Shown here: in pieces, positions 1 through 14,100 of the stretch
Numbering within the stretch: the stretch's first letter is position 1
Layout of the letters: each line of letters opens with the position of its first letter
NCBI RefSeq assembly: GCF_016802725.1
Contig: NC_052669.1
Coordinates: 25,511,770 to 25,575,769 of the forward strand
From: Solenopsis invicta
Taxonomy: Eukaryota > Arthropoda > Insecta > Hymenoptera > Formicidae
Length of the DNA: 64,000 bases
Direction of reading: 5' to 3'
Notes under the pieces: generated by a model
Told to the model about the DNA's origin: nothing
The model's database searches: none
What the model saw: the letters and a program-made list of their open reading frames with translations, nothing else
Program-made: the position numbers and the translations under genes

Positions 1-2725
1 TAAAGCGCTTTTAGTTCACCTCGGATGTTCTTCCCCAGGGTATTTTCTCTGCGAGCTCCTCATACTTCCACTCTCATGCTGGCATGTCGCCGCGAAGGTA
101 CCTCAGGGCTACGCATAGTTTTACAAATATTCCGCTCCTTGCCGGTGAACCGTTAATATTCCTTGCAAGGGGTGGACGTGATATGAGCGCGCATGCACGC
201 CCGGGAATTAAAATTGTCCGGGGCAAAGATGAAGTCGCTTAAAAGGGATTTTTACTTCAACGGAAAAAAAAAAAAAAAGAAAACTTTATGGCAAAGCATC
301 GAGAGAAACCTTTTTCCCCGATCATCCTCGAGATCGCAACTTAAATCTGTCCAAACGAGTAATAACGGTCTCAAGTCATCGTCCTTACTTTTCCTCAATT
401 TGGAGCGCGCCGGACTCTCTTATCCACGACCGCGTTTTGTCATCCGCGGTACATAAGAAACGTCATAAAGCATCGGCCCCGCGGTCGCCAGCGACCCGCA
501 GCGCTCCGCGGCGCTCTTGTGAGAGATGACTGATGGAATTAAAAAGTTTTCCATCGGGACGCGTCCGAAATTAGCTTCGCGGATGTGCATCTCGGTGGGA
601 GAGGAACGGAAAACGATAGAGGGGAGATAGAAGGGTACGAAAAGGGAGACACGATTATATTAAGCAAATCGCGCTAGTTCAAAAACTTTGTTTAAATCGG
701 ATGTGAATTATGAACGATCCCGCTGGGTCGGACGGGCCTACCGGGAGCTTCGGCCGAATGACAGCGACGTTGCGTATATTTACGGCACCCCCGTGACGGG
801 ACTTGGTTCCATTGATAAATCTGCGACTGTGCGACCCTTCTTTTTTTTCGGATTCCGACCGACGTCACCATCCGGCGACAAAGATATACTCAATCCATCT
901 CGCGAAACAAGCTAATTCCCGAAACGTCCGTTCTGATATATACCGCTTTCTTGGCTTAATTCCCCAAAGTCTGTCGTTTAATTTGGTTTCTTATTTCCGT
1001 GGGAATGTAACTCTTAATCTTTTTTAGCTCTTTCTCTCCATCTCTCTTACTTTCCGGAACTAACTGAAGGAACGTATCCATTTTCGTAAGAGCTTCGTCT
1101 GCATGAGAAATTTGTTTTCAAGACAAACGCTTTTAAACCAAGGATCAGTTCGCGCTTATAATATTATGATCGGCTTATTTAACTTTCTCAAATGGAAGAT
1201 GGAGGGTGTTTCGAGAAAAACTTATTTTTTCTCTTATGCAACGGATTAGTGTATGATTAAGTTTTGTACATGAAATTTTGCAGCAATTCAATTTCAACGG
1301 AACGTTACATTTTAACTATTGCGCGACAAAATTTCAACTTTATCGTTCAGCATCTTAATTCCACAGTTCCTACGTTAAAACGCTCGTGTAGGATTATGTG
1401 ATAGACAATGGTCAGCGTTACACACTCTCGCAAGGCTGCATTCAAACCGCAGAAGTAAAACATAGCGAATTTACTGCAGTTTTTCCACCAACGGGATTTC
1501 CGGAAACACCGAAAAGTAATCCAGGAAATAAAACCAAGCGGTACGTTAGTAAACTTGACGCCGTGCGAAGGTATACGTTGCAAAAGTCCTACGCGTATAC
1601 AACGAAAGAGAAAAATACCGTCGCGGGCTCGGGTTTTCTCTAACGCGCGAAGCACTCGAAATAAAACGCGCCGGCCATTAAAAATGCGCGTCCTACGTAG
1701 GGATAGAAAGGCAAGAAAACTCGCAGACATATTTTATTTTAACTCGCCGCGCTCGTTTTTCAATGCTTTGTGAAAGGAAAACTTCAGCAAACCTGACACC
1801 AGCCACGGCGTACACGCACGGTCATAACGACTTTTCCATATTCATATTTCTTTGTCGTTTCATTATGATTCCATATACAAAATATATTTCAGTGCCGACG
1901 AGGATGATCATAAAAATTTCTGCTGCTGCGAGCTGCACAACGAAAAATATTTTTTAATCTTGATAATCCGCTAAATTTTTCATTCCGGTATAATCAACTG
2001 CATATTCGTAGTTACGTAATCACGTAACTATGAATTCACATTTTTTCAAGTTAATACCGTGGCAAGTGTACGATTAAAACTTTCTACAACAACCGGTTAA
2101 CTGGAGAGACAAAGTGTGTGAAATAAAAATTACAAACCTTAAGAATTTAAACGGACGCTTCAACTAGAAATTGCCTATTCGATAATGAAGGTAATAAAGG
2201 TAAAAAAAAAAAAAAAACAGAGGGACATATACTATACGATTGCATTATTAAATTTACAGTTCCAAATTTAGAATCCGCATAATTTCTTCGAACGTATTAC
2301 TTTTTCTGCCTCACATCTGCAAACGATCTCTCAGCGATATGTTAATAAAAAGATAAAGAATTGGGCTTTCAGCAGTTGGCATATAAGAATGGGAAAACGA
2401 CGAAATAGAGGGGGACAGACAGCCAGTTGTGACTCAAGACGCCCAGCGTGTCATTTCGCGCACAAAAACGTGTGCGTGAAAATGGCCAGAATTTTCCTTG
2501 AGAATAATTCAGCCAAACGGTGCTGCATGGCTGAACTTCGGCGAATGGAAGAGAAGAAATCACGAATGTAGTTTCGTGCCAGCGCGCGGGACATTGGATC
2601 CCTGCCATATTTTTTAATTTGACGAAGTGTTTTTGCCCCATTCATGACCAAAGTTCGCGACGGCGCTCGTTCATATCGGTAACGCTCGCGAAAATCGGTA
2701 TCGTATACGCGATCCAATGTGCAAG

Positions 2726-2765
<40 letters not shown>

Positions 2766-3290
2766 CGGTGCACTGGAGTGATTAAGCAGACTCAAAATTG
2801 ATGGAATTTCTCGTATCACCGCACTTCCGCCATTAACGAGATAGCTCCAAACTTCCTGAACTCGCGCTAGTAGAGAAACTTCGCTTTTCACACAATCCCA
2901 TTTAACCCTTAACAAATTAATAGTACTTTCTACATCGTTATATTATATTTTTTGTCGCAAAAATGAGCGAGATATGTATTACATAAATAAATCAACCGAA
3001 AAAAGAAAAACTTTTTTTTCATATTTAATTCCTTGAATACAAAAAATAAAAATGCAATCACATGTTTACTTTAAAAAATTAAAATAAAAATTAACTATTA
3101 TGTATAATATTATTTATGATATAATTATATTAACATTCAAAATATCAGCAGACAATCGATCTCGAGACTGTTTTCCGACGAAGGCTAGACAAACCCCTGA
3201 TATCGTATTTGAATAACTAGCTTCGAGAAGTTTGACTTGACCTGCATAGAAGCGTCGTTACACGAGATGCACTTCTCGAAACTTTGACGA
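1..3290. other. Intergenic spacer, no gene recognised
   Basis: Moderately AT-rich spacer with slightly GC-richer patches near 450-900 and 1400-1760. It contains A/T homopolymers (for example near 265-280 and 2202-2217) and a (GA)n microsatellite at 2725-2761. Open frames here (up to 127 codons on the minus strand at 1347-1730) show no recognisable domain, and overlapping frames on both strands are equally open, so I read none as genes. Confidence 0.6.
2725..2761. repeat. (GA)n microsatellite
   Basis: A nearly pure GA dinucleotide run of about 35 bp follows a short AAGA lead-in. It is a purine-rich simple repeat with no associated gene. Confidence 0.95.
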
Positions 3291-3294
3291 GCGC

Positions 3295-3528
3295 ATGCAA
3301 AAGTGTCTGTATCGAACTTTCCACTGTCTTACGCATATTGCGATCAACGATCAGCAAGCGATCCGAACCTCACAAACACTGACATGTTCTGATGCCAACG
3401 AGTCGGCTATCGATTCTGCTGCACTGACAAGAAATGATTTGCTTGAAAGTTTCACAACTAACCTGATACCTTCATTAGTAAGATCAACAAAATCGGCAAA
3501 CAGCATGGAAAACAATAAACTTGGATGA
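3295..3528 (+). CDS. Unassigned small ORF, 77 codons
   Basis: This open frame begins at an ATG inside a GC-neutral island between very AT-rich flanks and ends at TGA. The predicted protein is Ser/Thr/Asn-rich with no signal peptide, membrane segment or motif that I recognise. The amino-acid mix is more protein-like than neighbouring chance frames, and it ends exactly where composition falls back to AT-rich spacer. It could be a small gene, an isolated exon or a transposon remnant. There is no splice, promoter or homology support, so confidence is low. Confidence 0.15.
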   Translation: MQKCLYRTFHCLTHIAINDQQAIRTSQTLTCSDANESAIDSAALTRNDLLESFTTNLIPSLVRSTKSANSMENNKLG

Positions 3529-3914
3529 AAATATCATTATCGTTTTCTCGATGGCTTCCGTTCTTGATTCAAAACGTCATTAATTAACGTGTTCAATATT
3601 TATTAATCGTTTGTGAACACGTTTGATTTGTTTCCGTAAATCTATTTAATAGCAATTACGATTGTCAATATTTATAATTGTACAATTAAGATAGATTAAT
3701 TCAAATCATAGATTAATTTACAGATTAATTTAAATAATATTCGTCAAGTTTGCTATGTAATTGGCGATTGCTTTAATATTATCAAATCAAATCATCCGAA
3801 AATTTACATGTCAAATCTACTTGTAATATTCATCATATAATTATTCCACATAGCCAATTAATTCACTAAAATTACTCTGTTTTAATAACTTTCACATTCT
3901 TCAATATTAATTAT

Positions 3915-4220
3915 TTAAATAGTAAATAATAAGGAACAATGAATAAAATAAAAATTAGTTATTAAATAGATTAGTAATTTATTTGCAAGCATCAATACTG
4001 TCATGATTTCTGTTTGCTTAAATTGACACTGTCCTTTTTTTATGATATTAATGTCGTATGTAATATCGTTTTCCATACTTAAAACATCCGTCTCTGTATA
4101 AACGCGCGAACAATGAAAAAAATTGCTGGTATCAATTTCAATTTGGCCAAATATACAGTGACAAAAAAGCATCGCTGATCCCATCAATATAGCGACTCGT
4201 TGACGTAAATATTTCGTCAC
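3915..4220 (-). CDS. Possible secreted small protein or first exon, 101 codons
   Basis: The predicted protein begins with a plausible signal peptide: a basic start (MTKYLRQRVA), then a hydrophobic stretch (ILMGSAMLFCHCIFG) ending near residue 25. A polar segment with further cysteines (residues about 26-68) follows. The last 25 residues are very hydrophobic and come from AT-rich DNA, so they may be read-through into an intron rather than real protein. No family is recognised. It could be the first exon of a secreted protein or chance. There is no partner exon with a matching phase that I can defend. Confidence 0.2.
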   Translation of the reverse strand: MTKYLRQRVAILMGSAMLFCHCIFGQIEIDTSNFFHCSRVYTETDVLSMENDITYDINIIKKGQCQFKQTEIMTVLMLANKLLIYLITNFYFIHCSLLFTI

Positions 4221-5850
4221 TATAATCGTTTCTGGCGCATCGCAATCGTTACCGTTTTATCTAACTGGTATTTTCTGAAACCATATTTTCTACCGCGATC
4301 CTTTGGCGTATGGTATTTTTATAGTCGCACAATAATATAATAGTATCCGCACAAGAACAAATTGATCTATCTGTCTAACTAAAACCTAATGTCAATTTTT
4401 ATCTCGTTTAAAGTATCTTTTTCTGGTCATTGCCATGCTCAAGATTTGTAGTTCCGTTACTTAATTCTCTTTTTCTGTATTCTTTGATCGCTTTCCTTTT
4501 GCCCCTCTTTCGCCAAATCCTTCCCGTACCGTTCCGAGAATGTAATCTTTCTTTCAATAGTAAGTGTCCGTTTATCTAGATACGCCTATATCCTTTTTCT
4601 TTGATATTCGCGCTTTAAAATTATCCGATAAGTACAAAATGCGCTGATTGAATGTGACGGTTTTCAGATTGCTTCCCCTTTGATTAATCGTGTTTATTAT
4701 AAGAAACGCGGAAATTGCAAAGGGGATCAGGAATAAAATGCCATTTCAAACGATAATCATTCGTTATCTACAAAATTTAAATCGCTGAAACTTAAAAAAA
4801 GTATTTATTAATAGATAATTAGAAAAGTTAAATTCACTGACAAAATGCTTTTAATTTTAAAACTCATCTAACTTCAAGAATAAAGGCACTTTGGATAATC
4901 CTCCCCCCCCCTCTCTCGCTTCTAGTAATAATGAATTAATTCTTAATTTTAATAAAAAGTAATTTTTATTAAAACTGAAAATTAATTTGTTAGAATGTGG
5001 TGCTTTCGAAAGTAAAAGATCTATAATTCTTGCACCTAGCCACATTTCCATTAAAAAATATTAGCTCCGAATTTGTTAAAGCATACATGTTCAGAGTAAT
5101 GACCAATTAGGGACACGCAGAGTAAATCTGCTGGACCGATCATATGAGGACGTGCCTCCCGTATTCAATGTTTAGTCGCACCCGGATGTCAATTACACCC
5201 TGAGGGTATAACGTCTAAAATTATTTAACCGATTCCCCCAGAATATTATCGAACTGTAAAGGGCAAAACTCTACGAAGAGATACAGATTCGACCGCACCA
5301 TTAAAGCCAAACTGAATCCAACAATGACTGAATGAAACTTGGCGAGACTTGCAGACCGAACAGTCTCTACAAGTAATTAGGTTTTGTCTTACCCTTATTC
5401 GTGTACGATCCTACATCTTTGAGAATCGCCCACACTGCGATCTGGTGCGCGCGTGCTTTGTTATCAGGACAATAATTCCACACGAATATCCTTGTAAGGG
5501 GAATACCGTGATGTAATAACAGAGTACGAACGGTAACATCTACATCTTGCCTTGCACCCGAGTTGTATTATGCACGTAAATACGTAAGCCAAATTTAGTT
5601 CACGTAGCATATAATCCAATGTAGGAATCTATTTATCATAAACCGTGTTGGGATTATAAGATGTCTTTGCCTCGACTACTGTGACAAGATTAGATTCGAA
5701 AAGAGACATAAATATCACATTCGATATTATATTGTTTTTTTAAGTTATATTATTCAAACACATGCCATTTTTCTTCAATTCGTTCTATATTTATATTAAG
5801 AAACAAATGATGTTTTAACCATTAACAATTGCAATTTCTACAAAAAAATT

Positions 5851-5851
5851 A

Positions 5852-5886
<35 letters not shown>
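5851..5886. repeat. (GA)n microsatellite
   Basis: GA dinucleotide run interrupted once by AAGA, in AT-rich spacer. Confidence 0.95.
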
Positions 5887-8800
5887 TTGCACAAAAAAAG
5901 AACAAAAAAGCTTACTAAAATATATTTAAAAATTTAACTGAATACAGATTTGAAAATAATTTTGTTAGAGCATGAAAATACAATAATTATGTAGAACGTT
6001 CAAGCAAACTGTCAAAACTTTTGCAGGGTTGTTTATCATGCTTAAACGCCCTTTAAAATTATTTTTATGGTCCAACAAAATTATTTTCAGATGTATCTAA
6101 CTAAATTTTAACAAAATCGTTCTTTTCACGTGCAAAAATGAATTTCTTTCAAGTGCGTCATAAAATATCTCATACACTTATTCAGGAATTTTTGAGAAAT
6201 ATAATAGAAAACGGATGTGCACGTAAGTGGTGGTATAAGCTATTAATAATAAGCAGCTCCGATACGCTCGGTACGTCATATTTCATTAGTTTTTGACAGA
6301 ATACGACGGTTTTTTTCCTCTTCTTCGGAGCAAACTCGGTCAACTTCATCCGCGAATAGGCGATTCATTCGATTGATGGCTCACAGTGAACACGCCTGTG
6401 AGATGGGCAGAGTGGAATTATTATTTCGAAACATTTGCATCACAAAGTGCTTTATCGCTCGCCACGCTGGAGCTCGTGAAAGGGAGAAAAATGAAGCCGT
6501 GCGCGCGTTCATCACAGTTTCGCTGTCTGCAGCACTTCACACCGAGATGGCACTGGACCGTTTGCATTCGACCCGAGCTCAACTCCGCATGAAAAATGCA
6601 TCCGGCACATACCGCCATCGCGACGGACCGAAATTAACATCTCGATTGTGCGCCGGCATGTTATAGATTTCATTAACTGGCCGGCCTCAAACGGGGCTGT
6701 GGATAGATGAACGCTCGACATCGATCGATCGGAGGAAATCGGTGTGGTTTGTGAATGATGTTAGCCCGATCGCGCGGTACTTGGAAACGGCGCGGGATCG
6801 ATCGCTCGATCTGGAATCGATCGCGAATTTTAAATGACTCGAATAGGAGGCTTTTTTTTCTTCTCTTCACACCGAGAGATTTTTTCTATGTTTGTCTGAC
6901 GGGTGCCTGCCCCCTCCTCCCTTCCCTCTCTCCAAATCGGCGCGCGTTGATCTCATGCGTGATTGATGTTTGAATTCGTAGCTCACGCAGATTGATCGTT
7001 CAAATATTGTGAACGCTTGAGAAGCGATTACCGCTGCCAAATGATAAAAATGACGTATCAAAGTGCAATATTTTTTACTCTTCCTATTCCTACGTATACA
7101 TGTCTCTCTCATTTAGGAATAACGTTTTTCTCCGTTCAAGAAAAAATTTTTACTTTCTATATATTTTCGATATTTGTTTTATATATAATTGTATCTCGTA
7201 CAAGAGCACAAAAATGATATCGATAAACAAACACTACAAAATAAAGATTAAAAAGAAAGAAATAATTTAAGTATAAATGCAATACGATTGTGAGAATTAA
7301 TTCATCTATAGAGAATGAATCCTAAAAAAACTAATTCATCTTACAATTATAAACAAACTTTTCATATAAATATATAATTTTCTTAGTAAATAAATAAATA
7401 AAAAGATAATGAACTTTCTTGATATTTCCGCTTTGAAAAAATTTCATTAAAATTGATCAAAGAATCTACCATCAAAAATGTAATGCACTGAAACAGGAAC
7501 ATCTTAAGCTTCTTTTAGGAATAAATTATTTGACAAATTTTCATTTATTCTTAATCTTAACAAACATGCACAAAATAATTAAAGATAGCAATTATACTTT
7601 GTTTATTGTAAAAAAAGTATAAATAAAAAATATTGGAACAAGAAAAATGTATGTTGCTTCCACTAATTGCGCTTGTTATTAATATAAGTCGTTCGATGTT
7701 TTAAAAGGATAATTTATAAAATACGTATGCTTTGAAATCGGTTTAACCTACATTCTCGTAGTGCATCACTAGGTCAAAGTGCATCATTCTCGAAACGAAA
7801 AACACGGTCAGTATATATTTTCTGCATACATCCTGAACGTGCAATCGACTCAGAAACCACTAATTGAATCAGTTCGTTAATTTTGCTACGTTTACTAAAA
7901 TCTATACACATTATATCCATTTTCATTCATCTAGCTTGGAGAATCATACGCCCAATCTTATTCACTGCAATATTTTATATCTCTTTTGTATGTGTGTAAA
8001 AATCAAATGATTTTGTGGCAACGAAAATAATCATATTATAAAATGATGAAATATGAAACAAAATATCGAAAGTAAAACAAATTATAATGTGTGTGTGTGT
8101 GATCAAATCAATAAAATATTTACTCAAAATAAACGTTAACGTTCTTGCATTAAATAAAAAAAGATTCGATCAATTACGTGTTTATATCGATATCTTATCA
8201 TATATATAATTATTCTCTATAAAAATAAATTATTTATCTGTCTTTATGACTTTACCGCAATTTCCTTAATTGCATTATCGTTAGCTAAATTTATATTGTG
8301 TATTTAAATATTGGACGGCTGTGACTCAATTATGTACGCGTAAGAAAATAGAGCAATATACGGTGGGTGCGGTTCACTCGACTATGGAGCGTAACACCAC
8401 TACTTCACAGTGAACGGCCAACTCGGTCGCTTTAAACATTGTCCGCAACTGCCAGTATTGCCCACGGAATAAAAAAAGCTACAAGCAGCCAGCCTGTTTC
8501 CTTTGAAGAATTAACATCTCGGCTGTACGCTTTCCGATTGATCCGTGAATATTTACTTTATCATTCTGGATCCGATGTTCACCGTAATCGTTCTTTTTCT
8601 CTACAAAAAGGATATGAAGATATATAAATATATATTTTGTACATGTACTTAATGTTGCATTCTTCTTTCTGCTTTTTTTTCAGATCGCATCATGGAAAAC
8701 TGATAATGATGTTATAAATAATAATGAGATATAAAAATCCGAGTTTCCAACAAGTTATTTTTTTAAATAACTGTGCATATGATTTTCATTGTATCGTTTT

Positions 8801-11051
8801 ACACATATATTGGCAGATTATGAATAGTTTAAAATAAAAGTTTTTTAACAAAAAAATGTGAGGAAGTCCATCATTTTGCAACTTTCCACATACATCAAGT
8901 TAAAGTGGAACTTGTTATGTACAATTAACAACAATTATACTCGTAATACCTGAGCACGCATTAGTATGTCGTACGTTATCACAGGCATTTTTTATTTCGA
9001 ATATTATTCTTTTAACGCCGCCATCCATTTCTTTGTGCGGAAAATTCTTCGAATCAAGTTTCCCAGATATAATATCAGCGCACCCAAGTATTCCAAAGAA
9101 TTCGTAGAGAACTAATTTCGTAACGTAACCCGGCGTAAAAGCTTATGGCGAATATAAGAATCGCAATAACTGACGTACGCCAACGGGCGTTCATGTGAAT
9201 TACGATTCACGCGATGGTAGTTTCAACGAAACCTCGACTTAATAATAAAATATGTTATATTTTACAACACGGCGACGGACGCTGACGTTTTTCAGTGCGT
9301 AAATGTATCCGTGAATTTCAACAATTAATCCTCCGCTGTACTAACAGCATTAGATATTCAGCAAAAACGAGTGAGCGGATCGCTCTCGGATCGACCGCGG
9401 CCGGAAATTGATCCTCCTCGCCCTGCGATAGCCTATTTCCCATATTTCTGAATTTTTATATCGCGGTTAGTAACCAATAACCTGATTAAATGTCCCATAT
9501 GATTTAACGATGGTTTCCGGCCAACGAAATAACCTATCCTTCGGCTGTAATTGAGTGTTAAAATGTAGAAATGGAGCTTGAAGAATATCCCTTTCTCTTC
9601 TTAGGTCGCCTCATCCCTGAAGCGTATCGACACGGTAATAGGACTTTACACGCGACCAGTTTGCTCACGTATTTTCCCCCTTTACGCATCGATCTTGCCA
9701 ATAATTCGCATTTATACGTGAAAGTCGGCCATTCCATTTACTATTAGGAAAACGATAATTGACAAGAATTAAGCGCGTACATCATAAAATAAGGGAATTA
9801 TTAAGTGAAAAATTAATCCTTTCATTGGCGTCATTACTTCTTGAAAGAAAAATATGAATTTCTACCTGATTTATTTCGACACAATTAAAAATGACTTTGT
9901 TTTTCAGTGTACCACTACTTAAAACTCTTCAAATAATTCAAGTAATTTTATTACTACAACATTATTTAAAACTCACTCTTTAACTGTTTATAGGGCAGAA
10001 AATCGATAGCGTTCACGCAAAGTGATATCACTAGAAGAATATAAAACATGGATTTTTTTGTCAGATGTATTTTTTCCTTCCTTTGTGTTTTTTCTAAGTT
10101 GTAAAATATCACCCAACGTCATATCGTTGTTTGCGTATCGGTGAAAAAAAAGTGGAATAGAATTAACTAGCATATTGATATCTTGTAAAAAATTCAGTTT
10201 TGTTTTTTATTTTTCTCTATTAATTCAATTACTTTTATTGGAATACTTAGCAAATTTGTTAAATTGCGCGTGTCGTAATCAAGGAACTTAAATATTTGAT
10301 AATATCAACGATTAGTGTCGAAAATACAACGACAATATTTGGTGGCTTAACTTTTACGAAGCCATCGAAAGAAAGTATATTATAGTTATGAAATAAATAT
10401 GCTGCTTCAAATGTTCCGGCAGTTTGCATATTCGATATCAGCTCGCGCTTTCGCGCGTTCGAACAATATTAATGTTACAAACGGTTTCCGCGTTTGATGG
10501 CGCTCAATCGGCTATGCCTATCGACTACCAATTTATTCAATCGTAGCCGCATCTATATGCAGCAATCAATCAAGAAACAAAGAAAGTGCTCGCCAGGGTC
10601 TTCGAGAGAGTCGCATTGCATCAAGAGAGAGACAAAAGAGAGAGCGAGAGAGAAGCGAGCAAGTGCAACGAGTTGCAAACTGAATACAACACGACAAAGC
10701 TGGACATTAATTCGAATGCAAATTTTATTCGGTAGCACAAGCGTTTGCCAGATACGATCATAAATTTGAATAATATCAATATAGTCCCGATCGCTAAATT
10801 ATACGCCGTCAAACGTGGGCGAAACGATTGACTGACGATGACAGTTTTCCCGCATCTAACGGCGCGATGCTTCTTGCAACAGCTCTGTACACAAAGTATG
10901 TCACTTCCACTTTGAGTAATCTAAAGTCAATTTTTCCTTAGAAGAGTGTCTTACACACTCATTACTTACGATAAACTTTCACTTTTCAATATTAAATTTA
11001 TCAAAAAATAATCAAGGTAAACTTATCTAAGAATAATTGTGTGTATGTGTG

Positions 11052-11052
<1 letters not shown>

Positions 11053-11111
<59 letters not shown>

Positions 11112-11123
11112 TTATTTATTTAT
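11053..11123. repeat. (TA)n and (TATT)n compound microsatellite
   Basis: About 55 bp of pure TA dinucleotide is preceded by TG/GT steps and followed by TTTA repeats. It is a cruciform-prone simple repeat. Confidence 0.95.
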
Positions 11124-14100
11124 AATACACATTTATAATACATATATACACATTCACATACCAGTAATATATAATGCAATTTCATTTTTGACAATGCAAT
11201 AATGTCAATAATGGAAATAAAATTATTTAAAATTATCTATAAAATATTGCCAAAAATTAAATTGCATAATATATCAAGACAAACTTGAATCAATGAATTC
11301 ATCGTCATAGGATGACGTCGAATGACGACGTTTCCGGAAATGCTGGCGCGTCAGCAGGTTTCGATCGCTCGCATTTCCATAGAAACCTGAGTTCGTTCAA
11401 CATGCCGGAAGTGTCGCGCTTCATCCGGAAGTGTCACGGCAAGGACGAAACGACTCTCGGTAGAGCCGTCGATGAAAACTTTCTATCCCGCACTCATTGC
11501 CACGATACTCGTCGAAAATTGAAAAAAAGCCATAGTTCTACTATCGCCATTGGTTCCGACGCGGAAGCGTCAACGAGAAACCAACGATTTTTCGCCGTCA
11601 TTTGTACAAGTTATCGCAGCCTTTGTTGGCCAAGGGTCGTTCTTCAAAATTATCAGGTGGAAAGGAAGCGTCGCGCACCAACATAGTGCGCGCACCACCG
11701 ACAATATTTCGCGTTGACACTTCTGGTCGCGGTACACAGCGAGTGACTATAAAACCCAAAAAGGGGAACGAGATGGGAAAAGTAAAACAGGGTGGGAGAG
11801 AGGAAGGGGAAGGAGAGGGTGAGTGAGAGAGAGGGGAGAGGGAGGGAGAGAATTCATGACACAAATGCAACCGGATTTATTGCGCACGTAGGGACGATGA
11901 CAGAGTGCACTTTAAATCTTGCCCTAAATCGAACCATGGATAACACATGCAAAGGTGTATCATCGACCTAAAAGCTCGATCACACAACCGCACTATGAAA
12001 TATTTTATCAAAATTGATAATTTATATGAAGCTAAACTCCAATTTTCTATTTTAGTAGTAAAGTTGGTAAAACTTGCCCCATGTGCGTAAATGTAATTAA
12101 ATTCTTTGACATTTCAGAATTGATGAAGAGATGATAGACATAATTTTAGCCATGCTTTTATAGAAACAATAACCCGTAAAATACAGTATAAAAAAACGTA
12201 TGTAATTTGATTTTGAAAAGAGATGTAGAACATGTGAATGTTCGGCTTCTACAACCGTCAATTTTTCGTCATTTGCGATATAAAAATAACAGTATCACCA
12301 AGTTTTGTACTCTGCAAACATTTCATGTTTACAATCTAAATAAGTGGTGTCCCGTAGCATGACACATGTCGGAAAGGAAGAAGTATGATGCTAGAAACTG
12401 AAAATTGTATATTATTTCTGTGACATCTTTTGATGCAAGCCATTCTTTTATCGCGCAGGAAGAAAGTGAATACATACAAATAGCAGAATTTTATTATTTT
12501 GTGTCAGCCGAAACTTATCGCTTTTCATTACACGCTTCGAGCGCTTATGTCAATGCTAAAATATTATAATAACAAAAACTAATTTAGAAGCATCACTATT
12601 TCTCTTTTTAGTGAGACTGCAAAAATGAAAACAGCGACTCTAGCATACGTGCAAAAATATAATTTCACTTTTAAAACATTCAACATTCAGTGCACTATAA
12701 CTCGCGCATTTTTATTTTTTGCTATTATATTATTAATATCATCAGGGATGAAGAAAAAATTTAATATTTACTATATCATTCAACGTGCAACGTTGATAGA
12801 AAAGCAATTCAATAAATGCAGTTAATCAAATAAAGATTTATGAAGCATTCTACCGTACAACTCGTCTACACAAACAAAAGTATTGGATATACTATAAATG
12901 GATATACAACAGGCATTACGTATATTCACCGTGTATATTCACTACGTTTTCGAAAATGATGGATCCGCCCGGCCGCAAAAACTTTTTTGTTCTTTCGGAT
13001 TTCTTTGGTAACATCGATTTAAAACAAATTCAAATCAAACTCAAAGAAATCTCAACTTGGGTTCAGTCGTGTGTAAAAATATTTAGTAACAGTCCGGATG
13101 TTTTGATAAACTTTTGAATATTTATAATTTTGATTTTAAGTATATATAGAAAGAGGAACCATCTCATTTCTAACAAAAAATATATTTATTCAAATACTTT
13201 AACTTGAGGAAACTTCGAGAAATTCCTTTGATAGAAAATGTATGCTGAAGCAAAATTTATTAAAAGTTGGAATTTATTAAAAGTGGGAATATTTAAACAT
13301 TATACAGAGAAATAACGTTTTTGTTAAAATAAAACTGACATTAAGTTTCAAATTATTTCATGTAAACGTATTTAAAATGTAGCAAATTTTCACACAATGC
13401 GTGTCATGGACTTTAATCAACTTGATTAAATATCCAATAATATCATTATTGTCTCGTACAGTTACACACTAATATAATATTTCTCGTTCAGCACCCAAAA
13501 ATGTAATCATGGTAATCATAAACAAAATACGACGCAATTTTATCGTATAAAAAATATACAACTTTTAAAAATCAACTCCAATCAATTTAATCTAATCGAC
13601 TTTGTTGAAAAATCTGTTATTAGAATTGATCCTTTTGCTTCGTGACATCTCGTATATAGGTAACAAGTAAAATATTAATGTAAAAACGAGGAATGGGATT
13701 TGTTTTAAAGGAGCAGCTGCGGACGATTGATCTGTTTTGGAAAAATCTTAAATCACCGCGAACGTGTAAGAACCGAGCGGGCGCAGTGGAAGTAGAAGAG
13801 GGAAAGAGAGGTCAGACAAGCGTGGCAGGAGGACTACGCCCAGGCCCTCTCCGCCCCTTGAAAGCACTCCGACGTTTTCGCACGACTCCGTAGGAGCTTT
13901 CGGGTGGCTTTTCCTGAAGAAAAGTTCGGGGGAAAAGGCAATTTATCCTTCGCCTTGAGTAAGGACATGGTCGTCGTGGAAAAATAGCATCGGCGTGTAT
14001 TTAACTAGAGGGGTTGAGCTCGATCGATCGATCGTTCATTTTTTCTCACGCGAATTGCTCGGAGTTATTATATTAAGTGAAACACATGGGTCCTCGTCTG

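Noticed and set aside
11312..11686. 124-codon plus-strand frame
   Set aside because: Initially protein-like, but no domain, no splice partners and purine-rich low complexity immediately after it. Left as part of the spacer.
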